Shown: positions 1 to 8,717 of the stretch, piece by piece
Numbering within the stretch: the stretch's first letter is position 1
Layout of the letters: the number at the start of each line of letters is the position of its first letter
Origin: Achromobacter spanius
Lineage (GTDB): Bacteria > Pseudomonadota > Gammaproteobacteria > Burkholderiales > Burkholderiaceae_B
Assembly (NCBI RefSeq): GCF_003994415.1
Contig: NZ_CP034689.1
Coordinates: 1,054,001-1,118,000, forward strand
Length of the DNA stretch: 64,000 nt
Direction of reading: 5' to 3'
Notes under the pieces: generated by a model
Told to the model about the DNA's origin: nothing
The model's input: only the letters and a program-made list of their open reading frames with translations
The model's database searches: none
Program-made: the position numbers and the translations under genes

Positions 1-212
1 AACCCCCGGAACACGTTGTTGAGCTCCTCGACCCAGCGGTAGTGCTCCTCATCGCTGTAGCCTTGAAAGGTGCGCCCGTCGATGCGCCAGACCGAGAGGT
101 ACTCCCAGTCGCGGGTTGCGATGATGGTGGGCGTGACGTGGTGCGAGTAGGGGACGTACGTGCTGACCGGCGGCTCATACGCCGGCAGCGTCACGATGGA
201 TTGTTGTTTCAT
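1..212 (-). CDS. virB4: VirB4-type conjugation ATPase, N-terminal part only
   Basis: This gene runs off the left edge; about 70 N-terminal codons are visible. The residues PVSTYVPYSHHV followed by a WRIDGR segment match the N-terminal (CagE/TrbE/VirB) domain of VirB4, the hexameric ATPase that powers type IV secretion and pilus assembly at the inner membrane. The Walker motifs lie outside the window. Its ATG overlaps the TGA of virB3 as ATGA, so the two are probably translationally coupled. Order virB1-virB2-virB3-virB4 supports the call. Confidence 0.85.
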   Translation of the reverse strand, partial: MKQQSIVTLPAYEPPVSTYVPYSHHVTPTIIATRDWEYLSVWRIDGRTFQGYSDEEHYRWVEELNNVFRG

Positions 213-610
213 CGGTCGTGAACTCCGAGCCAGCGGGCCCAGGGGCGCCGCCGGCTGTAGGGTGTTGGCGTGAGGGATATCGCACCCCAAAAGCGCTTGT
301 TCTTTGCCAAGAACTTGGTCTTGACCCAAAGCTCCCAGATCCAGAAGGCGCGGTCATCATGGCGGCTCAGAATGGCCATCACCGGATAAAGGACGGGAAA
401 GAGCAGCCAGCCCCACAGCGTGAATGAAGCGGCGGTGACGGTCACAAAGACCAGTCCAGCAAATGCTCGTGTGGGCACTCCCCCGGGGACGGTGGCGACG
501 CGGGTGGCACCCTTGAAAAGGGGGAAGCGGTTAAGGGGCACTTCTGACCCCACCGCAACTGGGGCGGCTGCAGCTGGGGCTTTGGCCTTTTGCTTGGGCG
601 AGGTGGCCAT
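209..610 (-). CDS. virB3: VirB3-type inner-membrane protein of a type IV secretion system
   Basis: The protein is 133 residues and has a long Ala/Pro/Lys-rich N-terminal tail. A hydrophobic hairpin follows at about residues 48-80 and then a short basic C-terminus. VirB3 sits in the inner membrane and works with VirB4 and the pilin. I chose the ATG at 608-610, whose A is shared with the TGA of virB2; a TTG lies one codon upstream. The N-terminal tail is longer than in the Agrobacterium protein. Position between VirB2 and VirB4 is the main evidence, since this family is short and diverges fast. Confidence 0.8.
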   Translation of the reverse strand: MATSPKQKAKAPAAAAPVAVGSEVPLNRFPLFKGATRVATVPGGVPTRAFAGLVFVTVTAASFTLWGWLLFPVLYPVMAILSRHDDRAFWIWELWVKTKFLAKNKRFWGAISLTPTPYSRRRPWARWLGVHDR

Positions 611-939
611 CAACCGAAGACCAGCTTAATGATGCCGCCAGCGATGGCACCGGAAAAGACGATACCCACTGCCCATTGATAGGCGGTTTCCTTGCGAATC
701 ACGTCGAACGAATAAAGGATGCCGATAATGCCGGCGGAAACAAGGCCGATGACGGGGATGATGAGCCACAGCCAGTCTTTGACCTTCTGCACGGTAGTGG
801 TGGCCTTCTCGAACTGCGCCATCGCCAGTTCCGGTTGCAGCAGGAGGAGCAATGCAAGGGTCGCGTATGCCAGGGCGACAAGCGTGCTGCAGCTCTTGGA
901 CTGCGAGTCGCCAGGGGAGATATTGGATGCTGCGGTCAT
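610..939 (-). CDS. virB2: VirB2/TrbC-type conjugative pilin
   Basis: The protein is 109 residues. It has a long cleavable leader ending LAMA before QFEK (about residue 41). The mature part has two hydrophobic segments, roughly residues 56-75 and 86-106, joined by a short charged loop, which is the fold of VirB2/TrbC pilin subunits. It would be the main subunit of the transfer pilus. A GGAG ribosome site lies about 8 bases before the ATG. The gap between virB1 and virB2 holds a strong hairpin that may set pilin expression apart from the rest of the operon. Confidence 0.85.
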   Translation of the reverse strand: MTAASNISPGDSQSKSCSTLVALAYATLALLLLLQPELAMAQFEKATTTVQKVKDWLWLIIPVIGLVSAGIIGILYSFDVIRKETAYQWAVGIVFSGAIAGGIIKLVFG

Positions 940-1009
940 TTTGAAACTCCAATGGGTGACGCCACCCGGCTGATGAGCGGGGCGGCATTCGTTGAGGTAG
1001 ATGAGAGGG

Positions 1010-1034
1010 CCGGTGTTTAGCTGCTAAACACTGG
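1010..1034 (-). promoter_or_regulatory. Strong hairpin between virB1 and virB2
   Basis: Two 11-base arms (1010-1020 and 1024-1034) pair with one G-T pair around a 3-base loop. No T-run follows on either strand, so it is not a normal intrinsic terminator. It lies in the only sizeable gap (109 bases) of the virB segment, just upstream of the pilin gene. It could be a processing or stabilising stem for the pilin mRNA, or a regulator site. Confidence 0.5.
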
Positions 1035-1048
1035 CGAGGGGTGCGCTT

Positions 1049-1714
1049 CTACTGCGCCGGCAGGCGCGAGGACTGCGTAGGGATCGGCCTGCCGAATGTG
1101 GCATCTGGGCGCGGTTCGAATGCGTCTTTGCGGGGCGCCACAAAAGCGTCGTCGCGGGACTTCTGAAAGGCATCGGGTTTGGACGGCTTCGGACGCGGGC
1201 GGCTACGCGTCTTGGTGTCAGCATTGGCGGGCGCGCCGCCCTCCTTCACGATGGCCGGTACAGCCAGGCCAGCGCCGGCGATGACCTTGCCGACATACCC
1301 ATTCCTGAAGCCCGAGGTCAGGTTGCCCGTGTTGTAGCAACTGAATGCCGCATACAGCGCGTTCTGTCCGGGGCCGTGCAGCTTGGCGGCTCGCTTGTAG
1401 CAATCAACGAGGACACGCTGGGCAGATGCAAGGTTGACGCACGGGTCGAAGATGCTTTCGGATGTGACACCAAGCCACTTCCAGTTCCGCACGTTGATCT
1501 GGCCGTAGCCGACGTCGAAGTCCACTCCTTTGGCCATCAGATCGCGCACCGCCTGGACTGCCTCCTCTTTGGACTTCGGGCGGATGCTTACGTGGGGCTT
1601 GGCGTTGACGCCAATGGCCAGCGGATTGAATGCGGACTCGTGACGGACCACAGCGCTGAGCGTACTGATGTGCACGTCGGGCGCACACTGCCTGGCGAGG
1701 GTTGGGAAGTCCAT
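1049..1714 (-). CDS. virB1: VirB1-type lytic transglycosylase
   Basis: The protein is 221 residues. The catalytic glutamate lies in RHESAFNPLAIG near residue 26, and VGYGQINVRNW near residue 70 is the second conserved SLT motif. The role is local cleavage of peptidoglycan so that the secretion channel can cross the wall. The last 60 residues are a low-complexity Pro/Arg/Asp-rich tail. No clear signal peptide is present, as in several VirB1 proteins of mobile elements. The ATG follows the trbM stop by three bases. R64 pil operons carry their own transglycosylase (PilT), which is missing here, so this enzyme may serve both machines. Confidence 0.88.
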   Translation of the reverse strand: MDFPTLARQCAPDVHISTLSAVVRHESAFNPLAIGVNAKPHVSIRPKSKEEAVQAVRDLMAKGVDFDVGYGQINVRNWKWLGVTSESIFDPCVNLASAQRVLVDCYKRAAKLHGPGQNALYAAFSCYNTGNLTSGFRNGYVGKVIAGAGLAVPAIVKEGGAPANADTKTRSRPRPKPSKPDAFQKSRDDAFVAPRKDAFEPRPDATFGRPIPTQSSRLPAQ

Positions 1715-1717
1715 CGG

Positions 1718-2341
1718 TCAATTCCCCACCATGCCGAAGCCAGGCCCCTTGCCGTTCTGCTCGCGCTCTTTGCGTTCTGCAAGCGCCTTTTCGTACTTGG
1801 CAAGCTCGTGTTGGTAGTCCCGTGGCTCCGCCCAGTAACCGCCGTCGGCGGGCGTCCCAACGTAAAGCGGTAGACCATCGTCAAAGGCGGTGTATTCGTG
1901 CGACTCGTAAACGCTGCAATAGCCGGGGCGTTTGTTGCCGATGATGAGGCTGCCGTCGTCGTTGCCGCCGCGCCAGGTTCGAAGCGCGACATTCAGCGCA
2001 GCGGCGTCGCATCGGCCGGCACCTTGTGAAATGGCACGCACCAAATCGCTCATTTCCTTGGAGTCTTCAGAAGCGGGGCACAACGAAAGAAAGTCTCGTC
2101 GTGCTTCCAAGGTGTCGGATAGCTTCTTCATGCTGATGCCGAAGTACCGGGAAAGCGATGGCGCGCACTCGCTTGGACGTGTGCCGCTGGACAGACAAAG
2201 AATGGCTTCGCATGCCAAGCGCTTGTCGCCGTCCAGCACGTCACCGAGGTCAACGCTAGGCGATCCGGCTGAATAGACCGGCGTTGCCACAGGCGCTAAC
2301 GTCACCGTCAGCAGCAGTATGAGGTGTCGAAGGGTTCGCAT
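1718..2341 (-). CDS. trbM: TrbM/KikA-type conjugal transfer protein
   Basis: The protein is 207 residues. A signal peptide ends near residue 24 (PVYSA). The mature N-terminus carries CEAILCLSSGTRPSEC, the cysteine signature of the TrbM/KikA family, followed by SRYFGI. These exported proteins are found in IncP-type and other transfer regions; their exact role is unknown. The C-terminal third is charged (Lys/Glu). An AGGAGA ribosome site precedes the ATG. It sits between the pilus genes and virB1, so it probably belongs to the secretion-channel block. Confidence 0.8.
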   Translation of the reverse strand: MRTLRHLILLLTVTLAPVATPVYSAGSPSVDLGDVLDGDKRLACEAILCLSSGTRPSECAPSLSRYFGISMKKLSDTLEARRDFLSLCPASEDSKEMSDLVRAISQGAGRCDAAALNVALRTWRGGNDDGSLIIGNKRPGYCSVYESHEYTAFDDGLPLYVGTPADGGYWAEPRDYQHELAKYEKALAERKEREQNGKGPGFGMVGN

Positions 2342-2356
2342 ATGCGTTCTCCTGGC

Positions 2357-3187
2357 TTAGTTGCAGATGCCATAGTTGCCGACATCGATAAGCTGGCCGC
2401 GCAAGCGCGTCTCAGTCGTGACCGTGCATCCGCTGACCGATGTGATGTTGACCACCCGTGTCGCGCTCTGGCAGTTGTCGGCATCGCCGCCACTACTGCT
2501 ATCGCAGCTGCCGAATAAGGTGGCGGTCCGATTTCCGTTGGAGAGCTGGCAGTAGCCCGACACACCTTTGGTCACGGACGCGCCGGGCGGCATCAGCTGG
2601 CCCGTCCATACGCGAGTGGTGTCCCCTGATGTCGTGCCCGATGCATGTATGCAGTTCAGTTCTGCAGTCGGGCGATAGATGGTGGCGCCAAACATCGTCC
2701 CGTAGTTGACTTGCATCTGCGCGGCGATCGTGCCGCCCAAACTGTTGTCGAGCGTCTCGCCTGTCTCGTTGCCACGGGCCTTTGCGATCACGACATCGAG
2801 GACACCGCCAGCGCGAGATGCCGTGCAACCGTTTTGCCAAGGTCCCCAGCCCTCGTAGGCGACATCGTTCGCGTTGGCTTGCAGAACGTAGTAGGTCCTG
2901 TAGCGGACCTGATTGCCGGTGTACCCGGCAGGGCACTGTGAATACTCGGCCTGCGTCTGGGCGATTCGGCATCCGCCGTAGGTTGTGTGCCACGAGTAGC
3001 CACCGACGCAGCCGCCAGGCGGTAGCGGCGCGCCTTGGTCGACCCGGATGACCATCGTGTTGAGCTCGGTTCCCAGTTGTACGTCCGCTTGATTGGCGGT
3101 TGATGCCTGGCTGACCGTGGGCAGGAGCAGCGTGAAGAGCAGGGCGAGCAAGGCCCGGCCCTTGCCTCGCGTGGAGGGAAGGAACAT
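2357..3187 (-). CDS. Secreted cysteine-rich protein of unknown function
   Basis: I do not recognise the family. The protein is 276 residues with a clear signal peptide cut after SQA at about residue 28. The mature part has ten cysteines, an even number suiting five disulfides, and a Gly/Thr/Ser/Asn-rich beta-like composition. A stretch around residues 70-125 contains GGCRIAQTQAEYSQCPAGYTG, here cited only as a landmark around 2930-2990. A GGAG ribosome site precedes the ATG. It sits between pilV and trbM in the same operon, which suggests a pilus-tip, adhesin or mating-recognition role; that is inference from position only. Confidence 0.7.
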   Translation of the reverse strand: MFLPSTRGKGRALLALLFTLLLPTVSQASTANQADVQLGTELNTMVIRVDQGAPLPPGGCVGGYSWHTTYGGCRIAQTQAEYSQCPAGYTGNQVRYRTYYVLQANANDVAYEGWGPWQNGCTASRAGGVLDVVIAKARGNETGETLDNSLGGTIAAQMQVNYGTMFGATIYRPTAELNCIHASGTTSGDTTRVWTGQLMPPGASVTKGVSGYCQLSNGNRTATLFGSCDSSSGGDADNCQSATRVVNITSVSGCTVTTETRLRGQLIDVGNYGICN

Positions 3188-3247
3188 GGATATCTCCGAT
3201 AGATGAGCCGCTTGATTGGCGGCGAAGGGAAGGCCTGTGGCGCTGGG

Positions 3248-4525
3248 CTAGTTTTTGCAGCCCTGAATGACCGAGGCGCGTGCGCCCATGTCTGCGGGTG
3301 TAATCACAACGCGATCACCCGCGATCGCGGCGCGCTGCGCCATACGGACATAGCTATTTCCAGAGTTCTGAAATGTGCCACTGAAGGAGCCGCCAACCGA
3401 CACGGCGCCAGCGGCATTGACATAGCCCGAACCCTGGATGCTTCCGCCGATCGCGCCACCGATATTGATATCGCCACCGCGTGCGGTTGCGTCAACGCCC
3501 TGCAGGGCGATCTGACGCCACGGCAACAACCCAGCAGGGCACGTTACCGCGGGGATTGCAGCGTCGTTGGGAAGGTCGCTGTACGTGCCCGTGATTACGT
3601 GACCGTTCTGGGCGAACCACACACCGCCCGTGCAAACGGCGAGCAGCTTGTTGGCGGTCGAAGCGTATAGGCCTTCAGGCGTGCACGCAACGCCAGGTGC
3701 GACGGCCGTGTTGAGCAGTAATCCGGTATTGGTCTGAATTGCACCGGCCACCGTCAGGGTGTTGTTGAACGTGACCGGTCTGGTTTCTCCGTGGCGAACA
3801 AACTGGCCGAACGGCGTGGCGCCCAGACCGGCCGCCAGGACTGCATGGCCGGGCTCCGCTCCGAAATCGAACCACCCGCGTGGAATGTTCATGAGTGGGC
3901 CGCGTACATTGGTCCCGCCGTTGGCGTCATGACCGCCAAATCCTTCGGACGCTGCCATCACCTTGCTGAGCAGCACTTGATTGAACCGAGCCGCCTTACC
4001 GGCCGGTGCGGTGCAGGTGTCATTGAGGCGACGACTACGCACATCGCTGATTGGTTGGCAGGTATATACATAGGCGCCCGTGCGGCAGCTGTCGCCGGGG
4101 CAGGTTCCTTCGCGGACCAGGATGAAGCGGGCGGTTTCCCCGAGGGACGGAAAGCGGGGCGTGCTAGGTGGTAGGAGGCCCAGCGTTGCGAGATCTGCCA
4201 CACCACCTCGCGCGACCTGTGCTCCCGGGACGGCGACCCAGCTAAGTGCTGGCGGCGGGGGGTAGGTGCCCGCTGGGGCGCTGGCGATATTCTCTCCGCG
4301 AATCCAAGCTTCGTGCTTTACCTGAAGGTCGACCACTGCACCGCGGAGTTGCGCTAAGTAGCGGCCGGTGGATTCCGCAGCGGTCGCGTCAACCTGCCGC
4401 TTTAGTGACGGTCCACTCAGGACAACGGCGAGGGTGAGAAGTGCGAGCACGACCATCAACTCGATGAGCGTAAAACCGGCCTGGCGGTGAACTGATCGAG
4501 GCACAGTAACTTCGGAAGGGCACAT
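3248..4525 (-). CDS. pilV: PilV-like minor prepilin, possible tip adhesin of the type IVb pilus
   Basis: The protein is 425 residues. A prepilin leader of about 17 residues ends in RQAG before FTLIELMVVLALL, the N-methylated helix with Glu at position +5. The rest is large and beta-rich. It ends in a Gly-rich repeat zone (GGDINIGGAIGGS and similar, about residues 350-400) and a short cysteine-containing tail. In R64-type pili PilV is the tip adhesin that selects recipients. Here one fixed C-terminus is present: no shufflon repeats or recombinase are seen next to it. A GTG seven codons in is an alternative start. Confidence 0.75.
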   Translation of the reverse strand: MCPSEVTVPRSVHRQAGFTLIELMVVLALLTLAVVLSGPSLKRQVDATAAESTGRYLAQLRGAVVDLQVKHEAWIRGENIASAPAGTYPPPPALSWVAVPGAQVARGGVADLATLGLLPPSTPRFPSLGETARFILVREGTCPGDSCRTGAYVYTCQPISDVRSRRLNDTCTAPAGKAARFNQVLLSKVMAASEGFGGHDANGGTNVRGPLMNIPRGWFDFGAEPGHAVLAAGLGATPFGQFVRHGETRPVTFNNTLTVAGAIQTNTGLLLNTAVAPGVACTPEGLYASTANKLLAVCTGGVWFAQNGHVITGTYSDLPNDAAIPAVTCPAGLLPWRQIALQGVDATARGGDINIGGAIGGSIQGSGYVNAAGAVSVGGSFSGTFQNSGNSYVRMAQRAAIAGDRVVITPADMGARASVIQGCKN

Positions 4526-4591
4526 GGCAGGTTCGCCGTCTATGCAATGTCAGGCGAGGCAACGCCTCGCCCGGATTGCGGGTTTACGGAT

Positions 4592-5215
4592 TTATCGCGT
4601 GGCGAAGACGAACGTGTTGTTGTCACCCTTCACGCAAAGGTCTTGAGCCGTGACTGCATTGAAGGATCCTGGCTCGTTGTTCGTGCCTAGCGTTTTTGCT
4701 GCGGTTCCGTTCACGCTGATCGTCTCGGACACGGAGTTCAACGTGGTGGCAAGACCTGGGCACGCTCGGTGGTTCACATTGGTCAACGTCAGCCCAAAGC
4801 CGCTGCCGGCAGCGCCACCCCCGAGAGCCACAGGGCCGATAGTGATCGTGCCGTTCGAACCCGCGCCTGAGCCTCCCAGTCGGTGGGCCACCGTGGCACC
4901 GTTCACTTTGAATACCGAAGACTCGCTCATGGCCGGCGCAAGGTTCGACGCGTTGCTGATGGCTGCGTAGGGCGTTACAGAATCGCCTTCGCCCAGCAAA
5001 CGGGTCGCCGTCATAAAGCGTTGAAGTTCGGCCGACGCCGGACCAACCCGGGCTTGAACAAAGATGCCTTTGATGGCGGGCATGCTGATAATCACCAGGA
5101 AGCCAATGATCGCGATCACGGCGATGACTTCTACGATGGTGTAGCCGCCTTGGCGAAGGCGTTGCCTGGCCGCATGGCTCTTCAAATTTCGGGGTTGCAT
5201 GGAGAATTTCTTCAT
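4592..5215 (-). CDS. pilS: PilS-like major type IVb prepilin
   Basis: The protein is 207 residues from the ATG at 5213-5215; the open frame extends further but lacks a better start. A 24-residue basic leader ends RQGG before YTIVEVIAVIAIIGF, a type IV pilin helix with Glu at +5. Two C-terminal cysteines (in HRACPG and DLCVKG) fit the disulfide-bounded D-region of type IVb pilins. It should be the main subunit of the thin pilus. Processing needs a prepilin peptidase, and none is encoded between here and the element end. Confidence 0.85.
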   Translation of the reverse strand: MKKFSMQPRNLKSHAARQRLRQGGYTIVEVIAVIAIIGFLVIISMPAIKGIFVQARVGPASAELQRFMTATRLLGEGDSVTPYAAISNASNLAPAMSESSVFKVNGATVAHRLGGSGAGSNGTITIGPVALGGGAAGSGFGLTLTNVNHRACPGLATTLNSVSETISVNGTAAKTLGTNNEPGSFNAVTAQDLCVKGDNNTFVFATR

Positions 5216-5293
5216 GATGAATTCCAGGTGTTTAAAGGCTGAAGTGATGGAACATGTTTGCCGCTTGGGCACGCGTGATGGTTTGGATTTGTA

Positions 5294-6394
5294 CTAGCTC
5301 ATGGCGTCGAGAACTGCTGCGTTCTGCATGTCGTTCAGAACGCTCAGATGCCAGGCATAGAGGCCTGCCATTGCGAACAAGGCGCAGCCCAAGATGACCC
5401 AGCGCAGTACTTGCGCGCGTCCTTCGACGCGCTTGAGGACGACCGTTTCCATCCTGTGGCGGGTCTTCTGTAGAGCGATGTCCAGGCCAAGGGTGCTGGT
5501 GAGATCTTCGAGATACCAATAAGTCTCTTGATCCATCAGTCCGACATCGAAAACTTGCGCGCCCGATCTTGAATCTTCAAGACGATTCTGAATGGCCTGC
5601 AAGCGCCCGGTCAGCCAACGAGAGGCACCGTCGAATTGAAGTTCGATTGCCTCGCGCAATTGCATCGTCTTTCCGGTCCTTGGCTTGACCGCAGTTGCCG
5701 CTGTGCTGATAACGCCAATGCCCTGGACATCCCGGTAGAGGCTGTATGGACCCCAGCGATCCAGAAATCTCCGTATCGGTCCGTCGAGGTACGGGAACGA
5801 CAGTTGGACCGCAATCCCCGCAACGAGCGTGCCCACCCAAACCCGAGCGCCGCTCTGGCGTATCCATTCGGCGAGGTCGAAGAATGCCAGGCTGTGTGGA
5901 CTCAGGTACGCACGTGGAGCCGCCGGTAACGATCCGAGAATCATCGGGGCGGTGAAGTAGGGGATTCCAACCATGATCACAAGCCATAACAACGCCATTG
6001 CCATGGCCGAAGTCATGAGCGTGGTGACGAGGATTGTCTTCAGCCTGGAGTTCAAGCGCACAAGGCTGGCCATATCCCGCAGTCCGCTGGCCAGCACTGC
6101 TTGGCCCTGGCGTTGCAAAGAAACAAATTCAGCAACCTCCTTGGCGGGCAGTGTGCCGTGTAGGGTTTTTCCGATTTCGCCAGTTTCGACAATCTTGTGC
6201 GCCCAGTGGGCAGAGAGGATGCCCCGCGCACTGCGCCCATACCGCTGGGCGTCACTGTCGAGGATATTGAGGATCGTCCGTTGGCCTTGAGTGTCCTCGG
6301 TCATGTCGGCCAGATACTCGTACCAATCCGCCCGCTGGCGGGAAAACTTGCGCGCGGCCTGGCCGGCCCGAGTCAGAGCGAAGGGCAGCTTCAT
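5294..6394 (-). CDS. pilR: PilR-like inner-membrane platform protein (GspF family)
   Basis: The protein is 366 residues. It shows the GspF/PilC layout: two cytoplasmic helical domains, hydrophobic segments at about residues 122-150 and 188-205, and a C-terminal one at about 333-355. It anchors the assembly ATPase to the growing pilus. The ATG overlaps the stop of pilQ as ATGA, so the ATPase and its platform are coupled. Confidence 0.85.
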   Translation of the reverse strand: MKLPFALTRAGQAARKFSRQRADWYEYLADMTEDTQGQRTILNILDSDAQRYGRSARGILSAHWAHKIVETGEIGKTLHGTLPAKEVAEFVSLQRQGQAVLASGLRDMASLVRLNSRLKTILVTTLMTSAMAMALLWLVIMVGIPYFTAPMILGSLPAAPRAYLSPHSLAFFDLAEWIRQSGARVWVGTLVAGIAVQLSFPYLDGPIRRFLDRWGPYSLYRDVQGIGVISTAATAVKPRTGKTMQLREAIELQFDGASRWLTGRLQAIQNRLEDSRSGAQVFDVGLMDQETYWYLEDLTSTLGLDIALQKTRHRMETVVLKRVEGRAQVLRWVILGCALFAMAGLYAWHLSVLNDMQNAAVLDAMS

Positions 6395-8184
6395 TTCCGC
6401 TCGCTTTGTCGAAGCAGCGTGGCAAAGGCTTGGAAATGCGGCTCAATGTCCCGCGGATCGATCAGGCCTTGACTCATCTTGTAGACAGCGCAGTCCATGG
6501 TGGTCTTCCCTTCCATGTCGGGGTGGTCATATGCGGCGGTCCTGTGACCGGCGTAAATCTCACGGAGACGCAGCTCATCGCCGCTGCTGATGGCACGAAG
6601 CGCTTCTGGATCTGACGACGGTTCGAACATTTCCGCGACAACTGTCCGACCGGCGTACCCGAACAGCTCCGGAATCCCCTTGATCCGACATTTCTCACAA
6701 CCGTCCGGGTTGCGAACTTTGATGCGACTGCTGCCGAAGTCGTAAAGGGTTTCGATGTCGTCTAGGTAGCGGGCCCAGTCATCCCGCGTCCGGCGCACTC
6801 CCAACCGATCGGCTGCGCCTTCAAGCAGTGAAGCTGCCGGCAGTGCGCAATCGCAGGTGACAGGCATCAGTGCTTGGTGTGAGAGCAGCTTCAGGACGCC
6901 GGGCGTGCCCAAGGTCGTTCGCGGAACGCCGATCTCGCTGGAAGCAAATCGCTGCGGAATTGAGAGCGCGTGGCCAACGTGTGTCGTTGTATAGAGACTG
7001 CTTCCCGACAAGACGATGTCCTGAAATGCTGATCCGGTGAGTGAATCGCGGATTTCGCCAAGAAACACGTCGCTCGCCGCAGCCCGCTTGAGTGCCATGA
7101 GCTTGGACCGCATCGTGTCGCGGTCCGAGCCATCAAGCGAGCGAGAGACACTCGCGGCCAGAGCGCGCGGGATGGTCAGTTCGACGGGATCCTCGATCGT
7201 CATGACCTTGCGTGTTGCGGGCAACCGCACGATGAGTTGGGCGTTGGTGACGGTTTTTCCCGATCCGGGAATGCCGCCCGTCACGATGGCGCCGCCCTGG
7301 CTTTGCAGGCATCGTTCAAATTTCGCGACGTGCGAAGGCATAAAGCCCAGCGTTTCCATGTCCACGGGCTCAACTTTGGCATCCATGTCCAGAATCCGAA
7401 GGGTGATGGAGGGTCCCTTGTCTGCCACAAATGATCCCCAGCGCAGCATGTAAGAGCGGTCATCCACAACTTCGTAAAGCCGACCCTGCTGTTCATTGGT
7501 CATATCGAGGAATAGCCCGTTGCCGCCGTGGACATCCAGCCATGCGACGTTTCCCATCTCAATGAGCCGTTCGGTCGGCATCGCCAGTTGCTTGGGCGTG
7601 GTGTACTGCCCGTCAATCGTTGCGCTTACATGAGAGATGGCCGCCGTGGTGTCAATGTTCAAGTGCATGTCGCTGGCGCCGTTACGAACAGCCCAGGCGG
7701 CCAAGTCATGGAACCCTACGCGTACCGCAGAGCGTGCGCCGAGCGCGCGCGTCCTGGATGTGCGCTGCTTAACGTCCTTGGCTTGCATGCGCTCACGGAC
7801 CAAGGCAAGCAGCACGACGGGATTGACTGTGTACACGTCCACGTTGTCGCGTCCGGCGGCTTCCCGAGCACGTAGCAGAACGGCACGGTACAGATCGGAG
7901 TCCTGTTCCCCTTGCTTGACGAAGACCACATACCGCTTGCCTTCGAGTTCTGCCACGCAAGCTTTCGCAGCGGCTTCGGAGCCGCACCAATCCACGCGCA
8001 GAAGTTCGAAGGCCGGACGCATGTTTTCCACATCTTCGAAGGAGTCAAGATGGCCTTCCGGAGAGTCGTCAGTTTGGATTGGCGTCACCGACATGCTAAG
8101 GACAGGCGCCGGCTCTTCTTCCCGAAACCCGATGCGCAACATACGCGTCATTCGCCGAGCCCATTGGAAAATGCTGAGTTTCAT
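6391..8184 (-). CDS. pilQ: PilQ-like pilus assembly ATPase (GspE/PilB family)
   Basis: The protein is 597 residues from the ATG at 8182-8184, which has GAGAGG seven bases upstream and overlaps the pilP stop as ATGA. Walker A (GGIPGSGKT) lies near residue 308 and the acidic Walker B (DVFLGEIRD) near 376. A C-terminal cysteine set (CDC, then CEKC) suggests the zinc finger of GspE-type enzymes. It should drive extension of the thin pilus. No separate retraction ATPase is visible. About 200 N-terminal residues before the ATPase core are element-specific. Confidence 0.88.
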   Translation of the reverse strand: MKLSIFQWARRMTRMLRIGFREEEPAPVLSMSVTPIQTDDSPEGHLDSFEDVENMRPAFELLRVDWCGSEAAAKACVAELEGKRYVVFVKQGEQDSDLYRAVLLRAREAAGRDNVDVYTVNPVVLLALVRERMQAKDVKQRTSRTRALGARSAVRVGFHDLAAWAVRNGASDMHLNIDTTAAISHVSATIDGQYTTPKQLAMPTERLIEMGNVAWLDVHGGNGLFLDMTNEQQGRLYEVVDDRSYMLRWGSFVADKGPSITLRILDMDAKVEPVDMETLGFMPSHVAKFERCLQSQGGAIVTGGIPGSGKTVTNAQLIVRLPATRKVMTIEDPVELTIPRALAASVSRSLDGSDRDTMRSKLMALKRAAASDVFLGEIRDSLTGSAFQDIVLSGSSLYTTTHVGHALSIPQRFASSEIGVPRTTLGTPGVLKLLSHQALMPVTCDCALPAASLLEGAADRLGVRRTRDDWARYLDDIETLYDFGSSRIKVRNPDGCEKCRIKGIPELFGYAGRTVVAEMFEPSSDPEALRAISSGDELRLREIYAGHRTAAYDHPDMEGKTTMDCAVYKMSQGLIDPRDIEPHFQAFATLLRQSERK

Positions 8185-8717
8185 GGTGCCCTCTCGTCTA
8201 GGCAATAGGTGAACGTCTCTTCCGCTTGAGACAGGAACGTTGCGCAGGGAGGAGAAATCTCCAGCAGACGCATGCCCTGGCCAGCGCCTGTGACCGGAGC
8301 GGCCTTCCCGGTCAGATAGACGGCCTGTCTGTTGTCCAGTTGCAGATGCGCGGCGAGGTGGCGTCCAACGCCCACGATGGCAATTAGCCGCGCCAGGCGT
8401 TGTTTCGGCGGCGATGCTGAGGGCGCGGCAGCCTGTTCCGCATCCGCCGGCGCGATTTCTGTCACAGATGGCACTGCGAGTGGCGAGCCGGCAAGAGCAG
8501 TCTTCGACTTCTCGCGTTCAATGGCGAGCGCCTGTTTTGCGTCATGCTCCAGCAGCTCGCGCACCAAGTGGCTTGGCGGTGCAGCCGGCGCTTCCGGCGC
8601 CACGGAGAGAGTGTCGGATTGCGCCGATACCACGGCAGGTAAGGCAGCCGCCAGGGCGAGGCCCGCCAGACAAAGGGCAAGCCGATTGCGCAGCGAAGTG
8701 TCACGGCGCGAGTACAT
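8181..8717 (-). CDS. pilP: PilP-like type IVb pilus biogenesis protein
   Basis: The protein is 178 residues. It has a signal peptide or N-terminal anchor (residues 10-32), a Pro/Ala-rich linker, and a compact C-terminal domain starting near RLARLIAIVGVGRHL at about residue 105. R64 PilP is periplasmic and joins the inner-membrane PilO complex to the PilN secretin. An AGGAG site lies seven bases before the ATG. It overlaps pilO upstream and pilQ downstream. Confidence 0.78.
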   Translation of the reverse strand: MYSRRDTSLRNRLALCLAGLALAAALPAVVSAQSDTLSVAPEAPAAPPSHLVRELLEHDAKQALAIEREKSKTALAGSPLAVPSVTEIAPADAEQAAAPSASPPKQRLARLIAIVGVGRHLAAHLQLDNRQAVYLTGKAAPVTGAGQGMRLLEISPPCATFLSQAEETFTYCLDERAP

